Source of the DNA: Clostridium beijerinckii
Lineage (GTDB): Bacteria > Bacillota > Clostridia > Clostridiales > Clostridiaceae
Assembly (NCBI RefSeq): GCF_036699995.1
Contig: NZ_CP144906.1
Span: 3,297,001 to 3,361,000 of the forward strand
Reading direction: 5' to 3'
DNA length: 64,000 nt
How positions within the stretch are numbered: the first letter of the stretch is position 1; each line of letters starts with the position of its first letter. This document shows, piece after piece, positions 54,138 to 63,043 of the stretch. The translations under genes and the position numbers were made by a program. The notes under the pieces were generated by a model that was not told where the DNA came from, searched no databases, and saw only the letters and a program-made list of their open reading frames with translations.

Positions 54138-54602
54138 ATGACTCCAATTACAATAGGTGCAGATGCACCAGATTTTAAAGCAAAGGATAATAAAAAACAG
54201 GATATAAAGTTATCTGATTATAAAGGAAAAAAAGTACTTCTTTCTTGGCATCCTCTAGCTTGGACACCAGTATGTACAGATCAAATGCGAGCATTAGAAA
54301 CTAATTTTGAAAAATTTCAAAATCTTAACACTGTTCCACTAGGATTCAGTGTAGATTCTCAACCTTGCAAAGAAGCATGGGCAACCGTTCTCCAAATTAA
54401 AAATGTTAGTCTTCCATCAGATTTTTGGCCTCATGGTAAGATAGCTTCTGACTATGGAATATTTGATGAAACTACTGGAATATCAGGACGTGCCAACATA
54501 ATCATAAATGAAGATGGTAAAGTACAATGGGTAAAAGTTTACCCATCAGAACAACTTCCAGATATAAATGAAGTTTTACAGGTTTTATCTAATAACCAAT
54601 AA
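54138..54602 (+). CDS. Peroxiredoxin (AhpC/TSA family)
   Basis: 154 residues, cytosolic. The active site is PLAWTPVCTDQMRALE (peroxidatic Cys near residue 47 in PxxxTxxC form), and a second cysteine in SQPCKEAWATV (about residue 81) may resolve it. The arginine in SGRANIIINEDG is the conserved active-site residue. Reduces peroxides with thiol electrons; helps an anaerobe survive oxygen. GAAAGGAAG precedes the ATG at 54138. Confidence 0.92.
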   Translation: MTPITIGADAPDFKAKDNKKQDIKLSDYKGKKVLLSWHPLAWTPVCTDQMRALETNFEKFQNLNTVPLGFSVDSQPCKEAWATVLQIKNVSLPSDFWPHGKIASDYGIFDETTGISGRANIIINEDGKVQWVKVYPSEQLPDINEVLQVLSNNQ

Positions 54603-54716
54603 CATATTAACGGAATGATTAAATTGCTTGCTTATGATTTAATAATTTTGTAATTTCATTTATTTATTATTGCTTAGCATACTTTCTAAGCATGAATTAT
54701 AAAATTGCACATACTA

Positions 54717-54746
54717 AAAATCCAAGGCTAATGAACCTTGGATTTT
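54717..54746. terminator. Terminator between peroxiredoxin and the secreted protein gene
   Basis: AAAATCCAAGG/CCTTGGATTTT perfect hairpin with an 8-base loop. Confidence 0.8.
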
Positions 54747-54801
54747 CATAATATAAATATATTTCTAAACTCTTTAATGAAAAAATCAACTTTACTTAAA
54801 A

Positions 54802-55479
54802 TTATTTATCTTTGTCTAAATTACGCCAGTTACCATCATATCCATAGCTATCGAGCCACTTATAAGTTTTTATTATTTCATTATCCTTTATTTGATATAT
54901 TGAAAGTCCTCCTTGATGTGGCACGCAATATACATTTTTAGTTGTCTTACCAACCATGTATCCACAGTATTCATCATTATAAGAGCCTGTAAGGCTAAAC
55001 ACATATACATCCTCTACTGGTAGATTCCATTTATCGCTGGCTATGAACTTATTAATATTCCCTTCAAAATATCTTTTTGTCAGCTTAGCACCATATGCAG
55101 CATTCATTTTTGAAATATAATTACTGTCTTCTTTTAATATTAAATTTCTTGCTTCTTCAGCTTCCTTAGATGGTTTAATCCAAGTTCCATCTTCATCTAA
55201 TTCATATCCATCAATTACAGTACCATGTGCCATAGCTCCATCTTGATAAAAATAATGCCAAGTCTCATAATAATTATCTTGCACCCATCCAGTTTTCATA
55301 TATCCATTTGAATCAAAATAATACGTCTTTCCATTAATGTCTCTCCATCCCTTAGCATATGAATTTCCTTCTGAGTACCACCATCCACTATTATCTTGTC
55401 TCCATTCAGCACTGGCTCCGATTGGGCTTAAAACTAATACTGAAATTACTACTAACGCACCAGATATTAACTTTCTCAT
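54802..55479 (-). CDS. Secreted protein with choline-binding-type repeats
   Basis: 225 residues. N-terminal signal peptide (MRKLISGALVVISVLVLSP, cleavage likely after GASA). Residues 26-100 hold cell-wall-binding repeats: WRQDNSGWWYSEGNS, GWRDINGKTYYFDSNGYMKTG, WHYFYQDGAMAHGTVI, the YYF/GW pattern of choline- or cell-wall-binding modules. The C-terminal half (from residue 105) is not recognised. GGGGG precedes the ATG. The insertion sequence starts about 23 bp upstream, so its original promoter may be separated. Confidence 0.85.
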   Translation of the reverse strand: MRKLISGALVVISVLVLSPIGASAEWRQDNSGWWYSEGNSYAKGWRDINGKTYYFDSNGYMKTGWVQDNYYETWHYFYQDGAMAHGTVIDGYELDEDGTWIKPSKEAEEARNLILKEDSNYISKMNAAYGAKLTKRYFEGNINKFIASDKWNLPVEDVYVFSLTGSYNDEYCGYMVGKTTKNVYCVPHQGGLSIYQIKDNEIIKTYKWLDSYGYDGNWRNLDKDK

Positions 55480-55652
55480 TTTATTTCCCCCATATTTATT
55501 TAGGTACTGTCAAAGTTTTTTATCTAACTAAGGCAGCAACCCTTTAATTTTTCTTATTTTTTATATAAATAACTTGCCACCCCCAAAAAGTTAAGATATT
55601 TTATACTTGCAAAACAAAAACACTGAACTAAAAAAGGAGGCAAGCTATTACC

Positions 55653-57086
55653 ATGATTAATAAGTTTCTTCTTGAAACTGTAATTTATCTTATTGAAATT
55701 ATAAAGTATCTCATGACTTTGCTGGTTGGCAAAAACTTGCTTAAAAGCATTTCGGACGAACCTGTTAAGAAAGAATACCGAAAGCTTCAAGTAGATGATC
55801 AACCAATCTTTGATGTTCCCGAAAAACTTAACTATAAGCTTCTAATAGCTGAATATGAGTTTAAGCACGGCAAAGAATTTGCTCCTGTGAAACCTCGCAA
55901 AAACAAAGCGTTAGCTCCTAAGGATGTTATCTGTCCTAAGTGTGGTGCTCCACATACCTATCTTTACGATAATAACGGAGGCCGAGGACAATATCTTTGC
56001 AAAGTCTGTGATACCACATTCAATCCTAAAAATTACTATCAGAAATCCATAGTGTTAAGATGTCCTCACTGCAGTAAAACACTTGAAAGAATCAAGGCGC
56101 GTAAGGATTTCTACGTTTATAAGTGTAAGAATGATAATTGCTCTTTTTACCAAAATAATCTTAAATCAATGACAAAATCTGAAAAACAAGATTTTAAGAA
56201 GAATCCTGGTAAGTTCAAAGTTAGATACATATTTAGAGATTTCACTTTTGACTTTAAGCCACTTTCTAAAGAAAGTCCGGTAAAATCAAAGGTTTCTCTT
56301 CCAAACATTATGATTTCTTCTTACACCTTAGGACTCATTCTAACTTACTACGTTAACTACGGTTTATCTTCCAGAAAGACAGCTGCATTGCTTAAAGATA
56401 TTCATGATATTAAAATATCTCATCAAGCAATTTTAAACTATGTTAATGCCGTTTCAATTGTAGTTAAGCCATTTATAGATAACTACGATTATAAACTTTC
56501 TGACTCTTTCTGCGGCGATGAAACCTACATAAAAGTTAACGGTAAGTGGAACTATATTTTCTTCTTTTTTGATGCTGTTAAAAAGATTATTCTATCTTAC
56601 AGAGTATCACCACATAGAGATACCGAAACGGCTGTAAAAGCCATCGATGATGTTCTAAGTAAGTTAAAAGAAATACCTGAAGATCTTAATCTTATAACTG
56701 ATGGTAACCCTATATATCTTCTTGCACAGCACTTCTTTGCAAGCCATAGTATAAAATTCGATGTTACTCAAGTTATAGGCTTAACCAATAAAGATGAAGT
56801 TTCAAAAGAATATAGGCCATTGAAGCAAATTATTGAACGTCTTAACCGAACCTTTAAAGGCAATTATAGAGCTACTACTGGCTTCGGAAGTCCTAACGGG
56901 TCGGTTGCATTTGTAACTATGTTTGTGGCATACTTTAACTTTCTAAGACCACATTCTGCCCTTGAAGGCAAAACTCCTGTAATCCTTGAAGAGTTAGAGT
57001 CAATGTCCAACATGCCTACTAGATGGTGCAAATTTATTGAACTATCTCAAGACTTTGTTCTAAATAACTGTACAATAACTGCCTAA
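55653..57086 (+). CDS. DDE transposase with zinc-ribbon N-terminus (IS6/IS240-like)
   Basis: 477 residues. Residues 85-160 carry three zinc-ribbon-type CxxC sets (CPKCGAPHTYLYD, CKVCDTTFNP, CPHCSKTLERIKARK), then a helix-turn-helix (LSSRKTAALLKDIHDIKISH). The catalytic core has D-D-E as CGDETYIKVNGKWNY (about residue 285), LITDGNPIYLLA (about 350) and IIERLNRTFKGNYRA (about 395), followed by NFLRPHSALEGKTPV. AGGAGG lies 12 bases before the ATG. Intact, so the element could be active. Confidence 0.82.
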   Translation: MINKFLLETVIYLIEIIKYLMTLLVGKNLLKSISDEPVKKEYRKLQVDDQPIFDVPEKLNYKLLIAEYEFKHGKEFAPVKPRKNKALAPKDVICPKCGAPHTYLYDNNGGRGQYLCKVCDTTFNPKNYYQKSIVLRCPHCSKTLERIKARKDFYVYKCKNDNCSFYQNNLKSMTKSEKQDFKKNPGKFKVRYIFRDFTFDFKPLSKESPVKSKVSLPNIMISSYTLGLILTYYVNYGLSSRKTAALLKDIHDIKISHQAILNYVNAVSIVVKPFIDNYDYKLSDSFCGDETYIKVNGKWNYIFFFFDAVKKIILSYRVSPHRDTETAVKAIDDVLSKLKEIPEDLNLITDGNPIYLLAQHFFASHSIKFDVTQVIGLTNKDEVSKEYRPLKQIIERLNRTFKGNYRATTGFGSPNGSVAFVTMFVAYFNFLRPHSALEGKTPVILEELESMSNMPTRWCKFIELSQDFVLNNCTITA

Positions 57087-57111
57087 TGATCTAAAGCAGT
57101 TGGTGAAACGC

Positions 57112-57239
57112 ACCCTTGACACGCCCACAAAGATAAATGGTAAAATATCTCAATAGGCGGGTCTATTAGTCATGTTCAAAATTATCATTCACCCGTCCTT
57201 AACTGCCTAAGACCATTTATCTTTAGGTGTGTCAAGGGC
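57112..57239. repeat. Inverted repeat next to the IS
   Basis: Arms near CCCTTGACACGCCCACAAAG then ATAAATGGT (57113-57141) and ACCATTTATCTTTAGGTGTG then TCAAGGG (57212-57238), about 30 bp each. An inner GGCGGGT/ACCCGTC pair makes a nested stem. Confidence 0.7.
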
Positions 57240-57471
57240 AACTAGCAAACATAATTTAACATTAAATGGTAGTTGGATTGATTTTTCATATATTTTTTAC
57301 ACTACCTTTATTTATAACATGATTTTATGTTATTTATATTTATAAAATACTACTAATTATATTTTATGAATATAGAGTGAAATTTATGAGCTTAAACTGG
57401 TTATTAAGATAATTATCGTTGCTTTATTTTGATTTCATTATGCATTCCTCTATGATTGGGATTATTGCAGC

Positions 57472-57550
57472 ATATTCTTAAGAATATATATGGTTTAGAA
57501 TATATATTCTAGTATTCTTCAGAATATAAATTCTAATATTCTGAAGAATA
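57472..57550. repeat. Cluster of AGAATAT palindromes
   Basis: ATATTCTTAAGAATAT (57472-57487), AGAATATATATTCT (57497-57510), then a 15-bp inverted repeat TATTCTTCAGAATAT/ATATTCTGAAGAATA (57513-57527 and 57536-57550). A T6 tract follows on the plus strand. Confidence 0.75.
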
Positions 57551-57702
57551 TTTATTTTTTGAGACACATATATCTGTTACAATTCACAATGCACATTTCA
57601 CAATTACGGCTAAAATTCTTGCAATATTTTTAAGATTATAATAAAGAATTATTTTTGCAATGTATATATTGTAAAAATTTTTATAATAAAACTTTCTAAG
57701 CT

Positions 57703-59586
57703 TTAAACGTTAACCGGCTCGTCTATTTGGATTGAGTTTAGAATTTTCATAAATTCATCACCCATTATGGTTTCTTTGAAAATAAGATGCGATGATATTT
57801 TGCCCAAAGCTTCCATATTAGCCTTTAGAAGATTTTTGGCCTTTTCGTAGGATTCATTGATTATATTCATAACCTCACGATCAACTTCAGCAGATATTTC
57901 ATCTGAACAATTTCTTACTGGTCTGCCGTCAAGATATCTGTTTTGAATTGATTCAAGCCCTATCATACCAAATTTTTCTGACATTCCATACATTGTTACC
58001 ATTTGTCTTGCAATACTAGTAGCTCTCTCAATATCATTTGAAGCACCTGTAGTTATTTCATTAAACACAAGATCTTCAGCTGCTCTTCCTGCAAGCAGAA
58101 CAACTATCTGTTCTAGCAATTCATCTTTAGACATAAGGTACTTTTCTTCTTCTGGCATCTGCATAGTATATCCAAGTGCTCCCATTGTTCTTGGAACAAT
58201 GGTAATCTTATGAACTGGCTGAGTCTTTTTCTGCAGCGCTGAAGCTAATGCATGTCCAACTTCATGAAATGCAACAAGACTTTTCTCATTCTCAGTCATT
58301 ACTCTATCCTTTTTCTCTTTACCTGCAATTACAGTTTCGACTGCCTCAAATAAATCATCCTGCCTAACCTCATCTCTTCCCATTCTTACAGCTCTTAAAG
58401 CAGCTTCATTAACCATGTTTGCAAGATCAGCCCCAACAGCACCAGCAGTAGCAAGTGCTATCTCTTTTAGATTAACACTTTCATCCATTATTATATTCTT
58501 GGAATGAACCTTTAATATATTCTCTCTTCCTTTAAGATCTGGTTTATCTACTATAACTCTACGATCAAAACGTCCAGGTCTTAATAGCGCCTTATCAAGG
58601 ACTTCTGGTCTATTGGTTGCTGCAAGAATAACAACTCCCTTTGAAGAATCGAAGCCATCCATTTCAGCAAGTAACTGGTTTAATGTCTGCTCTCTTTCAT
58701 CATTTCCACTTATATTACCTTCTCTACTCTTACCTATTGCATCAATTTCATCAATAAAAATAATACATGGTGCTTGCTTTTCTGCCTGAGCAAACAAATC
58801 TCTGACTCTTGAAGCTCCAACACCTACAAACATCTCTACAAAACCTGACCCTGAAAGTGAGAAAAATGGTACCTTTGCTTCTCCTGCTACAGCTTTTGCA
58901 AGTAATGTCTTACCTGTACCTGGAGGTCCTACTAAAAGTGCACCTTTAGGAAGCTTAGCTCCTATCTTCGTATATCTTTCAGGCTTGTGAAGAAAATCAA
59001 CTATCTCCTTAAGAGATTCTTTAGCTTCTTCCTGACCTGCTACGTCTTTAAAATATACTCCTGTAGTCTTTTCAACATATACCTTCGCATTACTTTTTCC
59101 GACGGACATAAATCCTCCTCCGCCTCCTCCAATTTTATTACTTAAAGACTTCATGAACCAATTACCTAACATATAAAATATAGCAAAAGGTATAATCCAT
59201 GAAAGTATGAAACCGATAATTGGAGACTGAGTATTTTTTACGGGTGTAGTAAACTTTACATCTGCATTATATAGTTTGTCTACAAGTTGAGGATAGTCTA
59301 AGTTGCCAGTATAATATAATTTTTTATTTACAACTGAAGCATCCTCATCACTTTTTGGTGTTATAACAAGCTTGTCACTATAAATCTCAACTGATTCTAC
59401 TTGTTTATTATTTACCATTGTAAGAAATTCACTATAATCAATTTGTTTATGATTTGACTGAGAAATCAAATTTATAACTATATTTATTACTAATGTAATT
59501 ATAAGCGCTGCTGTAATGTATTTGGGTAAATCCTTTTTATCAGGCAATCCCTTTTTATTAGGCGTCCCTTTTCTATTTTTAAACAT
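57703..59586 (-). CDS. ftsH: ATP-dependent zinc metalloprotease FtsH
   Basis: Membrane-anchored AAA+ protease for quality control of membrane proteins. 627 residues: two N-terminal membrane helices (about 25-44 and 125-148), the AAA domain with Walker A GPPGTGKT (about residues 218-225) and Walker [12 protein letters not shown] (about 276-286), second region of homology [20 protein letters not shown], and the peptidase motif HEVGHA (about residues 438-443). ATG at 59586 follows AAAGGAGG. It lies 90 bp behind the zinc peptidase gene and may share its riboswitch-controlled transcript. Confidence 0.96.
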   Translation of the reverse strand: MFKNRKGTPNKKGLPDKKDLPKYITAALIITLVINIVINLISQSNHKQIDYSEFLTMVNNKQVESVEIYSDKLVITPKSDEDASVVNKKLYYTGNLDYPQLVDKLYNADVKFTTPVKNTQSPIIGFILSWIIPFAIFYMLGNWFMKSLSNKIGGGGGGFMSVGKSNAKVYVEKTTGVYFKDVAGQEEAKESLKEIVDFLHKPERYTKIGAKLPKGALLVGPPGTGKTLLAKAVAGEAKVPFFSLSGSGFVEMFVGVGASRVRDLFAQAEKQAPCIIFIDEIDAIGKSREGNISGNDEREQTLNQLLAEMDGFDSSKGVVILAATNRPEVLDKALLRPGRFDRRVIVDKPDLKGRENILKVHSKNIIMDESVNLKEIALATAGAVGADLANMVNEAALRAVRMGRDEVRQDDLFEAVETVIAGKEKKDRVMTENEKSLVAFHEVGHALASALQKKTQPVHKITIVPRTMGALGYTMQMPEEEKYLMSKDELLEQIVVLLAGRAAEDLVFNEITTGASNDIERATSIARQMVTMYGMSEKFGMIGLESIQNRYLDGRPVRNCSDEISAEVDREVMNIINESYEKAKNLLKANMEALGKISSHLIFKETIMGDEFMKILNSIQIDEPVNV

Positions 59587-59676
59587 TAACTTTCCTCCTT
59601 TAATATTAGAAAATTACATTCTTAACTAAATATCCTGTATTGTATGACTTTAATACGCTCAATGCATGATAATCTA

Positions 59677-60360
59677 TTATTCTCTATCACCGCTTCCCAT
59701 GAACAAAAATACAAGGTGAAGCAAATTTGCAACAGCAGTTATTGCAGAAGCAACATAAGTCATAGCTGCTGCATTTAGCACCTTTTTTGCAGGAGCCATT
59801 TCATTGAAACTAAGTATTCCTTGAGATTCTAATTCTGATATTGCTCTTTTACTTGCATTAAATTCTACTGGTAGAGTTACAAAATAAAATGCTACCGCAC
59901 CAGTAAAAAACACTATACCTAGTTGTGCAAGCAAAGGAATTTGAAATATTAATCCAAAAATCGCCATATATGGACCTGCCATAGAACCTATATTTGCAAT
60001 TGGTACAAGTCCACTTCTTAAAGAAAGTGGTGCATATTGTACTTTATGTTGTATTGCATGTCCTGTTTCATGGGCTGCAACACCTATTGCTGCAACAGAA
60101 TTACTATAATATACTGATTCAGATAATCTTACTACCCTTTTTCCAGATTCATAGTGATCAGTTAAACTACCTGCTGTCGGAACTACAGCTACATCATAAA
60201 GTCCATTTCTATCAAGAATTCTCCTTGCAACATCTGCACCAGTAAATCCTCTAGCATTGCCATAATTGCTATATTTGTCAAAGGTTCCTTTTACTTTAAA
60301 TTGACAATAAAGCGAAAAAGCCAATGCCGGTAAAACTAAAATGATATAATAAATGTCCAT
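59677..60360 (-). CDS. yugP: Zinc metallopeptidase, YugP family (membrane)
   Basis: 227 residues. One N-terminal membrane helix (YYIILVLPALAFSLYCQFKV), then a domain with GFTGADVARRILDRNGL and the zinc motif VAAHETGHAIQH (HExxH, about residues 95-106), and three more hydrophobic segments. The family (DUF/neutral zinc metallopeptidase 2) is widespread in Firmicutes but its substrates are unknown. GGAGG precedes the ATG at 60360. The leader region shows a yybP-ykoY-type riboswitch with a terminator, so expression likely follows Mn2+. Confidence 0.9.
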   Translation of the reverse strand: MDIYYIILVLPALAFSLYCQFKVKGTFDKYSNYGNARGFTGADVARRILDRNGLYDVAVVPTAGSLTDHYESGKRVVRLSESVYYSNSVAAIGVAAHETGHAIQHKVQYAPLSLRSGLVPIANIGSMAGPYMAIFGLIFQIPLLAQLGIVFFTGAVAFYFVTLPVEFNASKRAISELESQGILSFNEMAPAKKVLNAAAMTYVASAITAVANLLHLVFLFMGSGDRE

Positions 60361-60400
60361 GTTTATCCCTCCAATATATTTATTTCATGGTTTTAATTAA

Positions 60401-60454
60401 ACAAAAAAGACCTTTGATCTGATTCAGTAACAACTAAATCGTATCAAAGGTCTT
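60401..60454 (-). terminator. Riboswitch expression platform: intrinsic terminator
   Basis: Minus strand AAGACCTTTGAT pairs with ATCAAAGGTCTT (12 bp) and is followed by TTTTTT. The 5' arm lies in the conserved 3' part of the aptamer, so aptamer and terminator exclude each other. Confidence 0.8.
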
Positions 60455-60535
60455 GCTTTCCATTTGGAGTATAGAACCAGGCAGTTTTAATTACCGATTG
60501 TTGGCTCTATAGCTTATAAGCTACTCCCCTAAGTT
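60443..60535 (-). promoter_or_regulatory. yybP-ykoY-type (Mn2+) riboswitch aptamer
   Basis: Read on the minus strand, the leader has TTAGGGGAGTAGC near its 5' end (loop L1 signature, GGGGAGTA at 60529-60522), a small AGCTTATAAGCT hairpin, an AGAGCCA/TGGTTCT stem, and GCAAGACCTTTG near the 3' end (L3-like). These match what I recall of the yybP-ykoY Mn2+-sensing class. No covariance search was possible. Confidence 0.7.
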
Positions 60536-60541
60536 ATATGA

Positions 60542-60571
60542 AGTATATCATACCTTATTATATGGTGTCAA
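60542..60571 (-). promoter_or_regulatory. Promoter of the yugP operon
   Basis: Minus strand -35 TTGACA (60571-60566), 18-bp spacer, -10 TATACT (60547-60542). Strong consensus match. Confidence 0.85.
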
Positions 60572-60731
60572 TACATATTAATTCACAATCTTCTATTTTA
60601 TTTTAATTTTCACTACATTCCGACATTTTATAAATGTAACTAATTATTTAGGCACTAGAGAAAGTGTTCACTCCTCAATAAATAGTCACATAGTTTTATA
60701 ACACTAATTAATCACAATATATATTATTAAA

Positions 60732-61619
60732 TTATTTTATTGATGCCTCATAGATTTCCTTAATTGATTTTGATATTGTCCCATTAAATTCTTCTTCAGT
60801 TTGCTGAGCAGTGAGCCCTTGGGATAAAGCTCTTGAAAAACTGGCGATTAATCCATGATTGCGTCCGAGTCTTTCGTTTGCTTCTGCTTGACTATAACCA
60901 CCTGACAAAGCTACTACTCTGACAACATGTGGCTCATCTATTAAATCAATGTAGAAATTATCTTTAGTTGGTATTGAAAGTTTAAGCATCACTTTTGTTT
61001 CTTTATCAAGTTTTGATAGCTGCTCTAAAATTTCAAGTTTCAAAAGTTTTTCAGATTCTTCCTTATCGGTACTATGGATGTCAACTTCTGGCTCAATAAT
61101 AGGAACAAGACCTGCTTCTACAATCTGTTTACCAATTTCAAATTGCTGCTCAACTAACATTTTAATTCCTTTAGCATTTGCTTCCTTAATAACTGAGCGC
61201 ATTTTTGTTCCAAAAATATTTTTTTCTACTGCTTGCTTTAAAAGGTCATCTAAGCTACTTATTGGTTTCATAAGCTGAACACCATTGTTAATTTCAGCTA
61301 AGCCTTTATCAACCTTTAAGAAAGGGACAATATTTTTTTCCTTCCAAAGGTAATCAGGTGTATATTGATTATCAATAGTACGATACATTGTGTCTTCAAA
61401 TAATATAGCACCCAAAATATATTCTGAAGTAAATGCCGGACTCTTTATTATGCGTTTTCTCATTTCATGCACTAAGTCAAACATTTCTTCTTCATTGGAA
61501 TAACTGTCTTCCTTAATCCCATACTCAAGTAATGCTTTTGGAGTACTGCCACCACTTTGATCTAAAGCTGCAATAAACCCTTTACCTGTATGTATTCGGT
61601 TTATTTGATTTTCATTCAT
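60732..61619 (-). CDS. fda: Class I fructose-bisphosphate aldolase
   Basis: Cytosolic Schiff-base aldolase that splits fructose 1,6-bisphosphate in glycolysis. 295 residues. Family elements: [19 protein letters not shown] (about residues 12-30), [10 protein letters not shown] (about 100-109), [12 protein letters not shown] (about 170-181), and the lysine in [12 protein letters not shown], followed by [14 protein letters not shown] near residue 235. Such class I enzymes often occur beside a class II enzyme in clostridia. RBS GGAGG-like sequence precedes the ATG at 61619. Confidence 0.93.
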   Translation of the reverse strand: MNENQINRIHTGKGFIAALDQSGGSTPKALLEYGIKEDSYSNEEEMFDLVHEMRKRIIKSPAFTSEYILGAILFEDTMYRTIDNQYTPDYLWKEKNIVPFLKVDKGLAEINNGVQLMKPISSLDDLLKQAVEKNIFGTKMRSVIKEANAKGIKMLVEQQFEIGKQIVEAGLVPIIEPEVDIHSTDKEESEKLLKLEILEQLSKLDKETKVMLKLSIPTKDNFYIDLIDEPHVVRVVALSGGYSQAEANERLGRNHGLIASFSRALSQGLTAQQTEEEFNGTISKSIKEIYEASIK

Positions 61620-62157
61620 CTAATTCTCCTCCTTCTCCTTATCTTAGATTAGAATCATGTCTTACTTTTTATTATAGTGTCTTTCTCTATTAATTATGCG
61701 TTTGCTAATATCATAAATTTAAGTGCTTCTCTAATAATTATCACTTTTAGCTATGGTCCTTATATTTTATCGCACGAATAAATTATCATAATATAATCCG
61801 TATCCATTTATATCCAATAATTTCATGCAGAAATATTCATATCTAAATTGAAATAACTTAATAAAATATAAAAAGACTAAAAATTTAACATAATCTGCAA
61901 TCACTATAAATAAAGCTCAAAGGACTTATATAATTTCTTTGAGCTTTATTATTATTTATAAATTCACATATAGGTGATCAATTATTATCGAAACTAATGA
62001 GTAATTGAATACTTTTTTATGAATTACGCATAACTAATGTTGGAATATATTAAAATGATTAATTCTATTGAGTAAATTACTTAATTCAGCTCCTTCAAAG
62101 GAACTTATTTCACTAGTAAATTTTGCTTTAAATATACTATGGAAGGGGAAATATCTT
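61620..62157. other. Intergenic region with an orphan terminator
   Basis: 538 bp. No protein gene I can support; the hairpin at 61909-61950 has no adjacent coding gene to end on either strand. Confidence 0.4.
61909..61950. terminator. Strong hairpin without an obvious gene
   Basis: AATAAAGCTCAAAG/CTTTGAGCTTTATT, 14-bp perfect arms; T-rich on both sides. It lies upstream of both neighbouring genes, which suggests a small RNA ends here. Confidence 0.6.
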
Positions 62158-62475
62158 ATGAAAAAATCTACTATAGTGCTTTTTATATTTTTATTATTAT
62201 CATTTACTAATTTAGCCCAAAATGTCAGTGCTGCTCCCATAGTTCTAAATCAAGGCATTTATAATGTAAGAGATTCTAACTTAACAATTGGATCTCCTAT
62301 GACAGTTAAACTTAATGATCCTAACGGCAGAGTTATTATTTTTGTTATTGACAATAATCAATACATAAGAGAACTTGCAAGGCTAGATTCCCAATCAAAC
62401 GAACAAACTCTTAAACCTTTCAACTATGGCTATTCAGTTATAATTTTTGGGAATACTCCTGTTACTTTCTCCTAA
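62158..62475 (+). CDS. Small secreted hypothetical protein
   Basis: 105 residues from the ATG at 62158 (GAAGGGGA eight bases before). It has a signal peptide (MKKSTIVLFIFLLLSFTNL, cleavage likely after VSA) and a mature part of about 77 residues with alternating strands (VLNQGIYNVRDSNLTIGSP, GRVIIFVIDNNQYIREL), which suggests a small beta-sandwich. Not recognised. Ends 64 bp before a terminator. Confidence 0.7.
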   Translation: MKKSTIVLFIFLLLSFTNLAQNVSAAPIVLNQGIYNVRDSNLTIGSPMTVKLNDPNGRVIIFVIDNNQYIRELARLDSQSNEQTLKPFNYGYSVIIFGNTPVTFS

Positions 62476-62705
62476 AAACTTTCTCGATTCATATACTTTA
62501 AATTTTTTCTACAATAGCAGCAATATAATTTCAAAACAAAAAGCAGTAGTTTAACTTTTAATCTACTGCTTTTAAATGTATTTACTCGACAGTGAATTTT
62601 ATATTTATTTCACATACTCATGTTATAAGTGAAATAGAGCATAAGATAATGCAGCCAAGTTAATGACTGCACTTAATGGGATCTAAGGTAAAAATTGAAG
62701 ATAAT
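62476..62705. other. Intergenic region
   Basis: 230 bp. Holds the terminator 62539-62573 and a small TGCAG/CTGCA stem near 62650-62676; otherwise nothing seen. Confidence 0.4.
62539..62573 (+). terminator. Terminator of the small secreted protein gene
   Basis: AAAAGCAGTAG/CTACTGCTTTT, 11-bp perfect arms, 13-base loop. Confidence 0.75.
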
Positions 62706-62876
62706 TCAACTATAATCTTCTTCCTTCATCCCTATCTTGTCCATATTAGTTTTATCATCTTTTAAAAGTAGATCTAAAAATATTTTAGCACTTTCTTCTG
62801 GAGTTGCTTTCGTTCCGCAACCTACTAGCATTATTGTTACCATCATAACAGCTAACAATAATGTAGAAATTCTTAA
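62706..62876 (-). pseudogene. Lipoprotein gene remnant
   Basis: Minus-strand frame LRISTLLLAVMMVTIMLVGC then GTKATPEESAKIFLDLLLKD and DDKTNMDKIGMKEEDYS, stop TGA. It has a lipobox (LVGC) and the start of a domain like that of small clostridial lipoproteins, but the expected MKK start is missing (a TAG lies just in front) and the protein stops after 56 codons. A TTG inside could start a shorter signal; more likely both ends are lost. Confidence 0.6.
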
Positions 62877-62945
62877 CTAGAGCGCCTCACTTGCTTTACT
62901 CACTTTTTGCTATAAGCATACATTATAAACTATAATATAAGTTGT

Positions 62946-63030
62946 TGGAAAATACAGGACTCGAACCTGTGGAGCTTTTACACTCACTAGCTTAGTAAGC
63001 CAGCCCATTAAACCACTCTGACAATTTTCC
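62946..63030 (-). tRNA. Class II tRNA, serine-type with anticodon ACT
   Basis: On the minus strand a full cloverleaf: acceptor GGAAAAT/ATTTTCC, D-stem TCA/TGG with loop GAGTGGTTTAA, anticodon stem CTGGC/GCTAG around the loop TTACTAA (anticodon ACT), long variable arm GAG...CTC, T-arm ACAGG-TTCGAGT-CCTGT. The base after the acceptor is A and CCA is not encoded. A long variable arm with ACT corresponds to a serine AGU reader, but tRNA-Ser normally has GCT and discriminator G. It may be a decayed copy. Confidence 0.72.
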
Positions 63031-63043
63031 ATATAAGAGCATA

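Larger units (their letters stand above)
55503..57239 (+). mobile_element. Insertion sequence, IS6/IS240-like DDE type (ends uncertain)
   Basis: The transposase gene with its flanks. A left-end candidate GGTACTGTCAAAG at 55503-55515 resembles IS6-family ends. No exact inverse copy is found on the right; the hairpin at 57112-57239 carries TGTCAAGGG words in both orientations and may include the right end. No target duplication could be confirmed. Confidence 0.55.
57087..57702. other. Intergenic region with two repeat structures
   Basis: 616 bp. It contains the hairpin 57112-57239 (next to the transposase), a small GGTAGT/ACTACC repeat at about 57268-57304, and the palindrome cluster 57472-57550. 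No gene found. Confidence 0.5.
60361..60731 (-). other. Leader and promoter region of yugP
   Basis: 371 bp. It contains a consensus promoter, a riboswitch-like leader and an intrinsic terminator (listed separately); the remaining 130 bp before the aldolase stop shows nothing. Confidence 0.6.

Noticed and set aside
54802..54941. Plus-strand frame 54738-54941 opposite the secreted protein
   Set aside because: Starts within the terminator hairpin region and overlaps the 3' end of a well-supported gene; shadow frame.
55337..55547. Two overlapping plus-strand frames at the left end of the IS
   Set aside because: Antisense to the signal-peptide region of the secreted protein; no ribosome site and no similarity to transposase parts.
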